In this document: positions 1 to 5,377 of the stretch, piece by piece
Position numbering within the stretch: the first letter of the stretch is position 1
Layout: each line of letters begins with the position of its first letter
Source: Deltaproteobacteria bacterium
Lineage (GTDB): Bacteria; Chloroflexota; Dehalococcoidia; Dehalococcoidales; BS750m-G39
Reading direction: 5' to 3'
Length of the DNA stretch: 5,734 nucleotides
NCBI GenBank assembly: GCA_030606505.1
Contig: JAUWGI010000058.1
Span: forward strand, 1-5,734
The notes under the pieces: model-generated
Databases searched by the model: none
Told to the model about the DNA's origin: nothing
Seen by the model: the letters and a program-made list of their open reading frames with translations, nothing else
Translations under genes and position numbers: made by a program

Positions 1-1
1 G

Positions 2-1600
2 AGCCCGCCCAGGGTGGAGTGGGGGGTCAGGCCGGTAGGCTTTGACAACGAATATCTCATGACAGAAGTTCTGGGCAAGACCGAAGCCGAAATCAAGCGG
101 CTGTATGACCGCGGCGCTCTGGGCAAATGGGCCGACGCGCCCACGCGCCGGCCGCCGTCGGACTGGGACGGCAAGTCCGGGCTGAGAACGCCGCTGGACC
201 TGTCGCCGAAAGGAGACAGGCCGGCTTCCCCCAATTCAAGCCAGGGCAAGAAAGAGAGATTAAGCCAGCAGGAGCTAACCGCCTGGACAAACTGGGCCAG
301 GGAGCATGACGACCCCGCCATCGCCCCTACCCGGCCCGAGGCCCTGGACGATATAACCGTTCTCGACCTGAGCTACAAGAGCTTCGCCGGCTGCTACTGC
401 TCCTCCATGCTGGCCGAACTGGGCGCCACCGTGCTGAGGATAGAGCCGCCGGAGGGCGATTACATCAGGACCTGCACCCCCTACGGTATTCTCCATAAGG
501 GCGAGGGGCTCAACTATCTGACCGAGGGCCGGAACAAGCATCATATCACCCTCAACCTGGAAAAGCCGGAGGGCAGAGAGATACTTAAATCTCTGGCAAA
601 ACAGGCCGACGTGCTCATAGAGACCTACAGCCCCGGTGTCATGGACGGGTGGGGCATCGGCTACGAGCAGCTAAAAAAAATTAACCCGGGGCTGGTACTG
701 GCTTCGATAACCGCTTTCGGGCAGTTCGGCCCGATGAGCCGTAGCCGGATGCCGGACTACGATAATATCGCCCAGGCCAGGTCGGGAGTGCAGTCGGCCA
801 CGGGAGAGGTCATGCCCGAGGGCAAGAGCTACGACGAGTGTCCCTGGGCGGTGCCCACCAAGACCGGCCCCTGGATAGGCTGGTGCCAGCCGGGAACGTT
901 TATGGCGGTGGGCATTCTGGCGGCGCTGCACTGGAGAAAGATAACCGGCCAGGGGCAGGCGCTGGATGTGGCCACCGCCGAATCTTACGCCCGCTTTGAT
1001 GACTACGCCGCCCTTTGGTATCAGGAAACGGGAATTATCTGTGAGCGCTTCGGCAGCCTGGATACCGCCGGCTGGCTGTACTGTTTTGCGCCAACTAAAG
1101 ACGGCGCCGTCTTCCTGGGCGGTTTGAGGCTGGAGATGTGGCAGGCCTTCGCCGACATGCTGGGCAAATGGGACGAGTGGGACACCGCCAGCTGGACAAC
1201 CCTGCAGGTCTTTATGCGCCAGGACGAGCAGTTGAAGTGGGCGCCGCTGGTCTTTGCCGAAACACGCAAATACACCAATCAGGAACTGGTGGACATGTCG
1301 ATAGAATATTCCAAGAAAGGCCGCCTGGCCCCGATTACGCCGGTGGTGGCGCCGGTCTGCTCCCCCGATGAGCCGATGCAAGACGCCAACTGGTTGGAGC
1401 GGGGGATGTTCACTCCGGTCAAGGACCCGCTCTACGGAGAGCTGGTGGTGGCTCAGGCACAGCACAAGATGACGGAAACACCGATAAGGACAAAGTGGGT
1501 GTGCCGGCCGGTGGGCCATGATAACCAGTCGGTCTATAGCCAATATATGGGCTTCGGCCCGTCCAGGCTAAGTCAGCTAAAAAAGGCAGGCGTAATCTAG
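2..1600 (+). CDS. Tandem-domain CaiB/BaiF (family III) CoA-transferase, 5'-partial
   Basis: Family III CoA-transferases move CoA between acyl groups in the cytoplasm; the substrate here is unknown. Numbering the GTG codon at 14 as residue 1, residues 1-35 read like the C-terminal tail of a CaiB domain (PVGFDNEYLMTEVLG, then EAEIKRLYDRGAL). Residues about 36-108 are a polar linker. A full second CaiB domain follows: LDDITVLDLS (111-120), AELGATVLRIEPPEGD (134-149), SPGVMDGWGIGYEQL (206-220), ITAFGQFGP (232-240), GILAAL (300-305) and TGQGQ (311-315). It ends in a second family-type tail (VGHDNQSVYSQYMGFG). The frame is open to the left edge and codons before the GTG fit the family (SPPR), so the GTG is internal and an N-terminal CaiB domain is inferred upstream. 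By spacing to GILAAL, the catalytic Asp of formyl-CoA transferase aligns with W290. The gene converges on mrp and shares CTAG with it. Confidence 0.88.
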   Translation, partial: SPPRVEWGVRPVGFDNEYLMTEVLGKTEAEIKRLYDRGALGKWADAPTRRPPSDWDGKSGLRTPLDLSPKGDRPASPNSSQGKKERLSQQELTAWTNWAREHDDPAIAPTRPEALDDITVLDLSYKSFAGCYCSSMLAELGATVLRIEPPEGDYIRTCTPYGILHKGEGLNYLTEGRNKHHITLNLEKPEGREILKSLAKQADVLIETYSPGVMDGWGIGYEQLKKINPGLVLASITAFGQFGPMSRSRMPDYDNIAQARSGVQSATGEVMPEGKSYDECPWAVPTKTGPWIGWCQPGTFMAVGILAALHWRKITGQGQALDVATAESYARFDDYAALWYQETGIICERFGSLDTAGWLYCFAPTKDGAVFLGGLRLEMWQAFADMLGKWDEWDTASWTTLQVFMRQDEQLKWAPLVFAETRKYTNQELVDMSIEYSKKGRLAPITPVVAPVCSPDEPMQDANWLERGMFTPVKDPLYGELVVAQAQHKMTETPIRTKWVCRPVGHDNQSVYSQYMGFGPSRLSQLKKAGVI

Positions 1601-2613
1601 CCCGCCTTCTCCTCTTTCTTAACCGGCACCGACCGGACAAGAGCTTCCCCCAGACTCCCCACCACTTCAGCGTCGTAGCGCTCGACATTGCCCTCGTCAC
1701 AGAGCTTGGCCAGCGCCGGGTCGATGGGCAATTGCCCCAGCAGCGGCGCCTTGGCCGCTATAGCCATCTCATCACCCCGGCTCCTGCCGAAGACCTCGAT
1801 TTTCTTGTCTATCTCGGGCACATAAAGGTAGCTCATGTTCTCCACCACCCCCACCACCTTTTTACCCATCTGCTGGACCATCTTGACCGCCTTGCGGACA
1901 ATCATGGCGGTCAGGTCCTGCGGTGTAAAGACGATGACTACCCCGGAAATAGGAAGTGTCTGCATCACGGTCAGGGGAGCGTCGGCGGTGCCCGGCGGCA
2001 AATCGACAATCAAATAGTCCAGCCGGCCCCACAACACCTCCTCCCAGAACTGGGTAATCGCCCGGGAGATAAGCGGGCCGCGCCAGATAACGGCGTCATC
2101 CTCGCTGGGGAGGAGCAGGTTGATGGACATGACCTCGATTCCGGAACGGGACAGCACCGGCAGAATGCCGGTATCGCTGCCGGCCGGCCGGGCCTCGATG
2201 CCGAACATCTTGGGGATACTGGCGCCGGTAATGTCGGCATCCAGAATGCCGACCTCATAGCCCTGCCGCTGCAGAGCTATAGCCGCCAGTCCGGCTACCA
2301 GCGATTTACCCACCCCGCCCTTGCCGCTCATCACGGCAATAATATTGCTTATCTGGTTAACATCCTTGGGCTTGCCCTCGGCAAAGCTGACCTCTACCGC
2401 CTTCACCCCGCTAATCTTACCGACGACCTCTTCAACCTTGGCCTTGAGCAACTCCTGGGTAGCCGGTGACAGGGCGACCGAGGTCAGAGCGACATCAACC
2501 CTGCCGTCGGCCACGCTCACCTCCCGGGCTAAATTCATGCTCACCAGACTGCGCCTGACATCAGGCACCAGTATCTTCTCCAGACTCTGCTTTATCTGCT
2601 CCTCATTTAACAC
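1597..2613 (-). CDS. mrp: Mrp/NBP35-type P-loop ATPase with MIP18-like N-terminus, lacking the CxxC cluster site
   Basis: Mrp/ApbC/NBP35 proteins are cytoplasmic ATPases that carry or transfer Fe-S clusters as dimers. Residues about 1-85 resemble the MIP18 (DUF59) domain. The ATPase domain follows, with deviant Walker A GKGGVGKS (97-104), DAD (125-127) and Walker B IVDLPPGTAD (202-211). ENMSY (258-262) is conserved, but the usual CxxC just after it is replaced: V265 and I268 occupy the Cys positions. The only Cys in the protein is C305, so a canonical bridging 4Fe-4S cluster looks impossible. The length of 338 residues is normal. The start is GTG at 2613 with AGAGGA 8 nt upstream. It is the last gene of the minus-strand operon, 24 nt after the ORP/NifX-like gene. 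In Desulfovibrio an Mrp-type protein is likewise part of the orange-protein set. The family call is secure; a role handling a cofactor with the ORP-like protein is inference. Confidence 0.93.
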   Translation of the reverse strand: MLNEEQIKQSLEKILVPDVRRSLVSMNLAREVSVADGRVDVALTSVALSPATQELLKAKVEEVVGKISGVKAVEVSFAEGKPKDVNQISNIIAVMSGKGGVGKSLVAGLAAIALQRQGYEVGILDADITGASIPKMFGIEARPAGSDTGILPVLSRSGIEVMSINLLLPSEDDAVIWRGPLISRAITQFWEEVLWGRLDYLIVDLPPGTADAPLTVMQTLPISGVVIVFTPQDLTAMIVRKAVKMVQQMGKKVVGVVENMSYLYVPEIDKKIEVFGRSRGDEMAIAAKAPLLGQLPIDPALAKLCDEGNVERYDAEVVGSLGEALVRSVPVKKEEKAG

Positions 2614-2620
2614 GAAATTT

Positions 2621-2627
2621 GTCCTCT
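2621..2627 (-). promoter_or_regulatory. Shine-Dalgarno site supporting the GTG start of mrp
   Basis: AGAGGAC on the minus strand places its AGAGGA core 8 nt before the GTG at 2613. No other in-frame start with a comparable site lies between the upstream stop and the MIP18-like domain. Confidence 0.6.
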
Positions 2628-2637
2628 TTCTGGCGAC

Positions 2638-2976
2638 CTAGTGGTCGCAAATGTTATCCCCTGTAGCCAGCTGGCCGTTAAGATAATTCAGAACCGCCTT
2701 TTCCGGGTCGTTTTCCATTGTGCCGATGATAACCACGATGTTGTTTTGCTGGAAGATGCTCTGGGCACGGGAGCCCATGCCGCCGGCAATAACAAGGGAG
2801 ACCCCCTGCTCGGCCAGCCATTCAGGAAGCACACCGGGCTGGTGAGCCGGCGGCGGGACAAGTTCTTTTTTTAGAATCTTTTTGCTTTGCTCATCGACAT
2901 CGATCAGGGCAAAATGTTCACAATGACCAAAATGGGGGGACATCGTACCACCGGTTACTGGTACTGCGAATCTCAT
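2638..2976 (-). CDS. NifX/NifB-C-terminal/ORP-family metallocofactor-binding protein
   Basis: This is a small cytoplasmic protein of the dinitrogenase iron-molybdenum cofactor family (Pfam Nitro_FeMo-Co), which includes NifX, the NifB C-terminal domain and the Mo-Cu orange protein ORP. The 112 residues make a single domain of normal size: an N-terminal strand MRFAVPVTGG (1-10), the HFGHCEHF segment (15-22), then VSLVIAGGMGSRAQSIF (59-75) and VVIIGT (81-86). The C-terminus NICDH (108-112) adds a Cys and a His. Together with His15, His18, Cys19 and His21 these could bind metal, though that is inference. The start is ATG at 2976 with GGAGGT 5 nt upstream. It lies between the CoA-binding gene (45-nt gap) and mrp (24-nt gap). 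Membership in this family does not imply nitrogen fixation; no nif structural genes are visible. The neighbouring ferredoxin-ATPases and Mrp favour an ORP-like role. Confidence 0.9.
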   Translation of the reverse strand: MRFAVPVTGGTMSPHFGHCEHFALIDVDEQSKKILKKELVPPPAHQPGVLPEWLAEQGVSLVIAGGMGSRAQSIFQQNNIVVIIGTMENDPEKAVLNYLNGQLATGDNICDH

Positions 2977-2981
2977 TGAAT

Positions 2982-2987
2982 ACCTCC
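2982..2987 (-). promoter_or_regulatory. Shine-Dalgarno site of the ORP/NifX-like gene
   Basis: GGAGGT on the minus strand lies 5 nt before the ATG at 2976 and fixes that start. Confidence 0.75.
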
Positions 2988-3002
2988 AGTTTTCTTTATA
3001 TC

Positions 3003-3008
3003 ATTATA
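3003..3008 (-). promoter_or_regulatory. Possible internal -10 element before the ORP/NifX-like gene
   Basis: The 45-nt gap at 2977-3021 is the longest spacer in the operon between complete genes and is strikingly AT-rich against its surroundings. On the minus strand it contains a perfect TATAAT, about 26 nt ahead of the ATG. The matching -35 region, about 17 nt further up, reads GTCTAA and is poor. A second, internal transcription start for the ORP-like gene and mrp is possible but weakly supported. Confidence 0.3.
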
Positions 3009-3021
3009 TAATATCAGCTTA

Positions 3022-3405
3022 TCAGTTAGACATCACGCAGATATCATGGACTACCCTGAGCTTGTTCTCACGGCAGAAGGCTATGGCAGCCTCGCTTTCG
3101 GAGCCGGGTTGAAGCCATATACGGTCAAGCCCCAATCGCTTACACTCCTTAAGAGTAACCTCGGTTACCGGGGGTGGTACCACAAAGTCGACCACATCGA
3201 CCCTGACCGGAACGTCAGCCAGGCTGTGGTAGCATTTGACCCCCTCCAGCTCCTCCAGACCCGGATTTACCGGGTAGACCTCATAGCCACGTTTGGTCAG
3301 GTTCTTAAATATCCTGTAGCCATTCTTTCCGGTGTTGCTGGTGGCGCCGATAACGGCAAACCTCTTCTGCGCCATAAACTCTTTTACCAGCTCCTGCATC
3401 GCCAT
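3022..3405 (-). CDS. Small CoA-binding (Rossmann-fold, YccU-type) protein
   Basis: This is a stand-alone CoA-binding domain (Pfam CoA_binding_2), related to the nucleotide-binding domain of succinyl-CoA synthetase alpha. Its function in bacteria is poorly known. Visible landmarks are FAVIGATSNTGKNGYRIF (16-33, glycine-rich Rossmann turn), GYEVYPVNP (40-48), KCYHSLADVP (57-66), VDVVDFVVPP (69-78), IWLQPGS (96-102) and HDICVM (120-125). At 127 residues it is family-typical. Two starts compete: ATG 3405, which has AAGGA only 1 nt before it, and ATG 3399, which has the same AAGGA at a 7-nt distance. The second is more likely, giving 125 residues (MQELVKEF...). The Shine-Dalgarno overlaps the stop codon of the upstream ferredoxin-ATPase gene, so the two are probably translationally coupled. 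What a CoA or nucleotide binder does in a metallocofactor operon is unknown. Confidence 0.88.
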   Translation of the reverse strand: MAMQELVKEFMAQKRFAVIGATSNTGKNGYRIFKNLTKRGYEVYPVNPGLEELEGVKCYHSLADVPVRVDVVDFVVPPPVTEVTLKECKRLGLDRIWLQPGSESEAAIAFCRENKLRVVHDICVMSN

Positions 3406-3406
3406 A

Positions 3407-3411
3407 TCCTT
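3407..3411 (-). promoter_or_regulatory. Shine-Dalgarno site that favours the second ATG of the CoA-binding gene
   Basis: AAGGA on the minus strand overlaps the TAA stop of the preceding gene (3412-3410). It is 1 nt from ATG 3405, too close to work well, and 7 nt from ATG 3399, a normal distance. This argues for initiation at 3399. Confidence 0.65.
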
Positions 3412-4273
3412 AATTAGCGCTTAACCGCCCGGCAATATTCTGCCACAGTAACTTAATCTCCCGGCTGACCGGGCCATCGCTATATTGTACCACCGGCAGC
3501 CCTTTTACCATAGCCTCGGTGACTATATTGTCAAACGGAATCCGGGCGGCTACTTCCACTTCCTGCTTTAAGCAGTAGTCCTCGATGCGGCGGCTGTTCT
3601 CCTCATTGATATCATATTTATTGATACACACCAGGGCCGGGACGCCAAAGTGGCGGCAGACGCCGAGCACCCGCTCCAGGTCGTGTATGCCCGATAGCGT
3701 GGGCTCGGTCACCAGCAGGGCCAGACTGGCGCCGGAAAGGGAAGAGATGACCGGGCAGCCGATTCCCGGCGGCCCGTCGCTGATAATACAGGCCGCCCCC
3801 TGCTTTTCGGCCATTTCCCTGGCCTGCTGCCTTACCAGGGCTACCAGCTTCCCCGAGTTCTCCTGGGCAATACCCAGCCGGGCATGAACCAGCGGCCCGT
3901 ATTTAGTATCGGAGATAAACCAATGGCCGGACAGGTTTTCCTTCATGGTGATGGCCTCATCCGGGCAGATATGGTAGCAGAAACCGCAGCCCTCACACGA
4001 GACCGGGTCAACCCGGAAATCCTTTATCGCCTCAAAGTGGCACAGCTCCGGGCACAGCCCGCATTGGGTACACTTCTCCTCGTCAATAACCGCCACCTGC
4101 CCGCTCCAGAACTCCTGTTTCTGGCGGACAACCGGCTCCAGCAGCAGGTGGAGGTCGGCGGCATCCACATCGCAGTCAGCCAGTATCTTGTCTTCGGCCA
4201 GAGCCGCCAGGGAACCCACGATGCTGGTCTTGCCCGTGCCCCCTTTACCGCTTAAGACTACCAGTTCCTTCAT
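3410..4273 (-). CDS. MinD-superfamily P-loop ATPase with inserted 2[4Fe-4S] ferredoxin domain (second paralog)
   Basis: This belongs to COG1149, the soluble MinD/Mrp-like ATPases with a ferredoxin module inserted after the first part of the nucleotide fold. The deviant Walker A is GKGGTGKT (9-16), with ADCDVDAAD at 32-40. The inserted ferredoxin has cluster ligands C68, C71, C74, C78 and C93, C96, C99, C103, each followed by the usual CP or CH turn. Walker B is CIISDGPPG (162-170), followed by CP (173-174), and VTEPTLSG (188-195) is conserved. The 287 residues match the family. The start is ATG at 4273 with AAGGAAG 7 nt upstream; it overlaps the end of the preceding paralog by 29 nt. Such ATPases occur in pairs in the Desulfovibrio orp set. 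Coupling of ATP hydrolysis to electron or cluster delivery to a partner is inferred; the natural partner may be the ORP-like protein two genes downstream. Confidence 0.93.
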   Translation of the reverse strand: MKELVVLSGKGGTGKTSIVGSLAALAEDKILADCDVDAADLHLLLEPVVRQKQEFWSGQVAVIDEEKCTQCGLCPELCHFEAIKDFRVDPVSCEGCGFCYHICPDEAITMKENLSGHWFISDTKYGPLVHARLGIAQENSGKLVALVRQQAREMAEKQGAACIISDGPPGIGCPVISSLSGASLALLVTEPTLSGIHDLERVLGVCRHFGVPALVCINKYDINEENSRRIEDYCLKQEVEVAARIPFDNIVTEAMVKGLPVVQYSDGPVSREIKLLWQNIAGRLSAN

Positions 4274-5111
4274 CTAAAATCTTCCTTATTTCATCCCACA
4301 GTAAAATAAACATCTCCTGCGTCTCGGGCATGCCCTCGGCCAGAGTCACCCCACGGGAATATAGGCGGGCAATCTCGGTATCCAGAGGAATGGTGAGCAG
4401 GATGGGTATATTCTCCTTACGGCAATATTCTTCTACCTTGGTATATTCGCCGCCGGCCCGGTTGAGCACCACCGCCAGAGGTATATTTAGCTCCCTGACC
4501 GTCTCCACGGCCAGGACCAAGTCGTTAAGCCCGAAAGGGGTCGGCTCGGTTACCAGCAGGCAGAAATGGCTGCCCTTAATCGCTTCCACCACCGGGCAGG
4601 ATGTCCCCGGCGGCACATCAATAATAACCACGCCGTCGGCGTTAGCCCGCTCCCTGACCTGCCTGATTGCCGGGGGGGCCATGGCCTCGCCCACGTTAAT
4701 CCTTCCCTGAACAAAATCTATGCCGTCGGCCTGCCCCCACTCAACGACACCCGTTTCCCTCCCCTCCTCCGATATAGCCTTTTCCGGGCAGAGGTAACTG
4801 CAGGCGCCGCAGCCGTGGCAGAGTTCCGGGAAAACCATTACCCGGTCGGGCAGAACGGCCAGGGCGTTATAGGCGCAGACCTCGGCGCAGAGGCCGCAGT
4901 GAGTGCACTTCGCCTCGTCCACCTTGGGAACCTGGATGCAGACCGCTTCTTTTTGAGTAATCACCGGTTTCAGGAAGATATGGTCATTGGGCTCTTCCAC
5001 GTCGCAATCGAGCAGTTGCACCGGCTGCTTACTTTTAAGGGAAAAGGCCAGGCTGGTAGCCACCAGCGTCTTACCGGTTCCCCCCTTGCCGCTGGCCACG
5101 GATATTATCAT
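4245..5111 (-). CDS. MinD-superfamily P-loop ATPase with inserted 2[4Fe-4S] ferredoxin domain (first paralog)
   Basis: The architecture matches the next gene downstream. Deviant Walker A is GKGGTGKT (8-15) and the switch region is LDCDVEEPN (34-42). Ferredoxin ligands are C69, C72, C75, C79 and C98, C101, C104, C108. Walker B is VVIIDVPPGT (161-170) with SCPV after it, and VTEPTPFGLNDL (187-198) is conserved. Length is 288 residues. It differs from its paralog between the ferredoxin and Walker B: a longer EEGRETGVVEWGQADGID stretch (115-132) replaces GHWFISDTKYG, so the two are diverged paralogs, not a recent duplication. The ATG at 5111 gives the family-standard N-terminus (short strand, then SGKGG), although no strong Shine-Dalgarno precedes it. 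It sits 19 nt after the zinc-ribbon gene, so coupled translation is likely. A heterodimer with the paralog is plausible given their 29-nt overlap, but unproven. Confidence 0.93.
   Translation of the reverse strand: MIISVASGKGGTGKTLVATSLAFSLKSKQPVQLLDCDVEEPNDHIFLKPVITQKEAVCIQVPKVDEAKCTHCGLCAEVCAYNALAVLPDRVMVFPELCHGCGACSYLCPEKAISEEGRETGVVEWGQADGIDFVQGRINVGEAMAPPAIRQVRERANADGVVIIDVPPGTSCPVVEAIKGSHFCLLVTEPTPFGLNDLVLAVETVRELNIPLAVVLNRAGGEYTKVEEYCRKENIPILLTIPLDTEIARLYSRGVTLAEGMPETQEMFILLWDEIRKILDEGTGSLKR
4281..4287 (-). promoter_or_regulatory. Shine-Dalgarno site of the second ferredoxin-ATPase, inside the first paralog
   Basis: AAGGAAG on the minus strand lies 7 nt before the ATG at 4273, within the last codons of the upstream paralog. 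It supports the overlapping start and indicates independent initiation as well as possible coupling. Confidence 0.7.
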
Positions 5112-5130
5112 ATCGTGCTTACCATCTGGC

Positions 5131-5325
5131 TTATTCTTTCACCATCTTGGTGCCGCACTGGGGACAGCTCAGGTTGTAGCAGGGGGTAGCCCTCTGGTGC
5201 GGGACCTTCTTGCCGCAATTAGGGCAAACGCAATTCCCGCTCGGTCCCGTCCCGGGACGGGTTCCCCCCATCCTGCCGCCTCTCTGACCACCCCGCGGCG
5301 GCCCGGTTCCATCTCCTCTAGGCAT
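5131..5325 (-). CDS. Small Cys-rich zinc-ribbon protein with Gly/Arg-rich N-terminus
   Basis: This is a 64-residue protein with two parts. Residues 1-30 are a flexible Gly/Arg/Pro segment beginning MPRGDGTGPP, the same header that opens many DUF5320-type proteins in anaerobes. Residues 31-64 hold six cysteines (C32, C34, C37, C49, C54, C57) arranged as CxCxxCG, then PHQRATPC, then CPQCGTKM. C34/C37 with C54/C57 make a classic two-knuckle zinc ribbon; C32 and C49 are extra and could instead support an Fe-S or other metal site. The start is ATG at 5325 with GGAGGT 6 nt upstream. It lies between the Gly/Met-repeat gene (33-nt gap) and the first ferredoxin-ATPase (19-nt gap). Its function is not known to me. 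The context suggests an accessory or metal-handling role in the operon, which is inference only. Confidence 0.8.
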   Translation of the reverse strand: MPRGDGTGPPRGGQRGGRMGGTRPGTGPSGNCVCPNCGKKVPHQRATPCYNLSCPQCGTKMVKE

Positions 5326-5331
5326 GATACC

Positions 5332-5337
5332 ACCTCC
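5332..5337 (-). promoter_or_regulatory. Shine-Dalgarno site of the zinc-ribbon gene
   Basis: GGAGGT on the minus strand ends 6 nt before the ATG at 5325, a consensus site. It is much stronger than anything ahead of the neighbouring genes on either side, suggesting the small protein is translated well. Confidence 0.75.
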
Positions 5338-5348
5338 AGAATGATAGG

Positions 5349-5377
5349 TTATTTTCCTTTATTTTCCTTTATTTTCC
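5349..5377 (-). repeat. Three 10-bp direct repeats across the stop codon of the Gly/Met-repeat gene
   Basis: On the minus strand the unit GGAAAATAAA is repeated 2.9 times. The first two copies encode the end of the protein (ENKGK) and its TAA stop; the third lies just beyond the stop. Because the unit is 10 bp, each copy is read in a different frame. Removing one copy would leave the encoded C-terminus unchanged, since the stop falls inside the second copy. Confidence 0.85.

Noticed and set aside
14..16. GTG at 14 as the start of the CoA-transferase gene
   Set aside because: The frame is open to position 2, the preceding codons fit a CaiB tail, and the protein would begin inside a recognisable C-terminal motif.
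671..1543. 290-codon open frame on the minus strand
   Set aside because: It lies wholly antisense to the second CoA-transferase domain, has no recognisable domain and an unusual His/Arg-rich composition; a shadow of a GC-rich gene.
1560..1640. Rho-independent terminator between the convergent genes
   Set aside because: No GC-rich hairpin followed by a T run is visible on either strand, and the genes leave no intergenic space.
1732..2469. 245-codon open frame on the plus strand
   Set aside because: Antisense to the conserved mrp gene with no family-like motifs; a shadow frame.
2638..2976. Evidence for nitrogen fixation
   Set aside because: The NifX-like family is broad and includes ORP and uncharacterised proteins; no nitrogenase structural or nifB-type radical SAM gene is present.
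4566..5189. 207-codon open frame on the plus strand
   Set aside because: Antisense to the first ferredoxin-ATPase, whose cysteine and P-loop motifs make the minus strand the coding one.
5326..5358. sigma54 (-24/-12) promoter as in the Desulfovibrio orp operons
   Set aside because: No TGGCAC-N5-TTGC-like pair was found here, in the 2977-3021 gap or in the 34 bases beyond 5700; the operon promoter probably lies outside the window.
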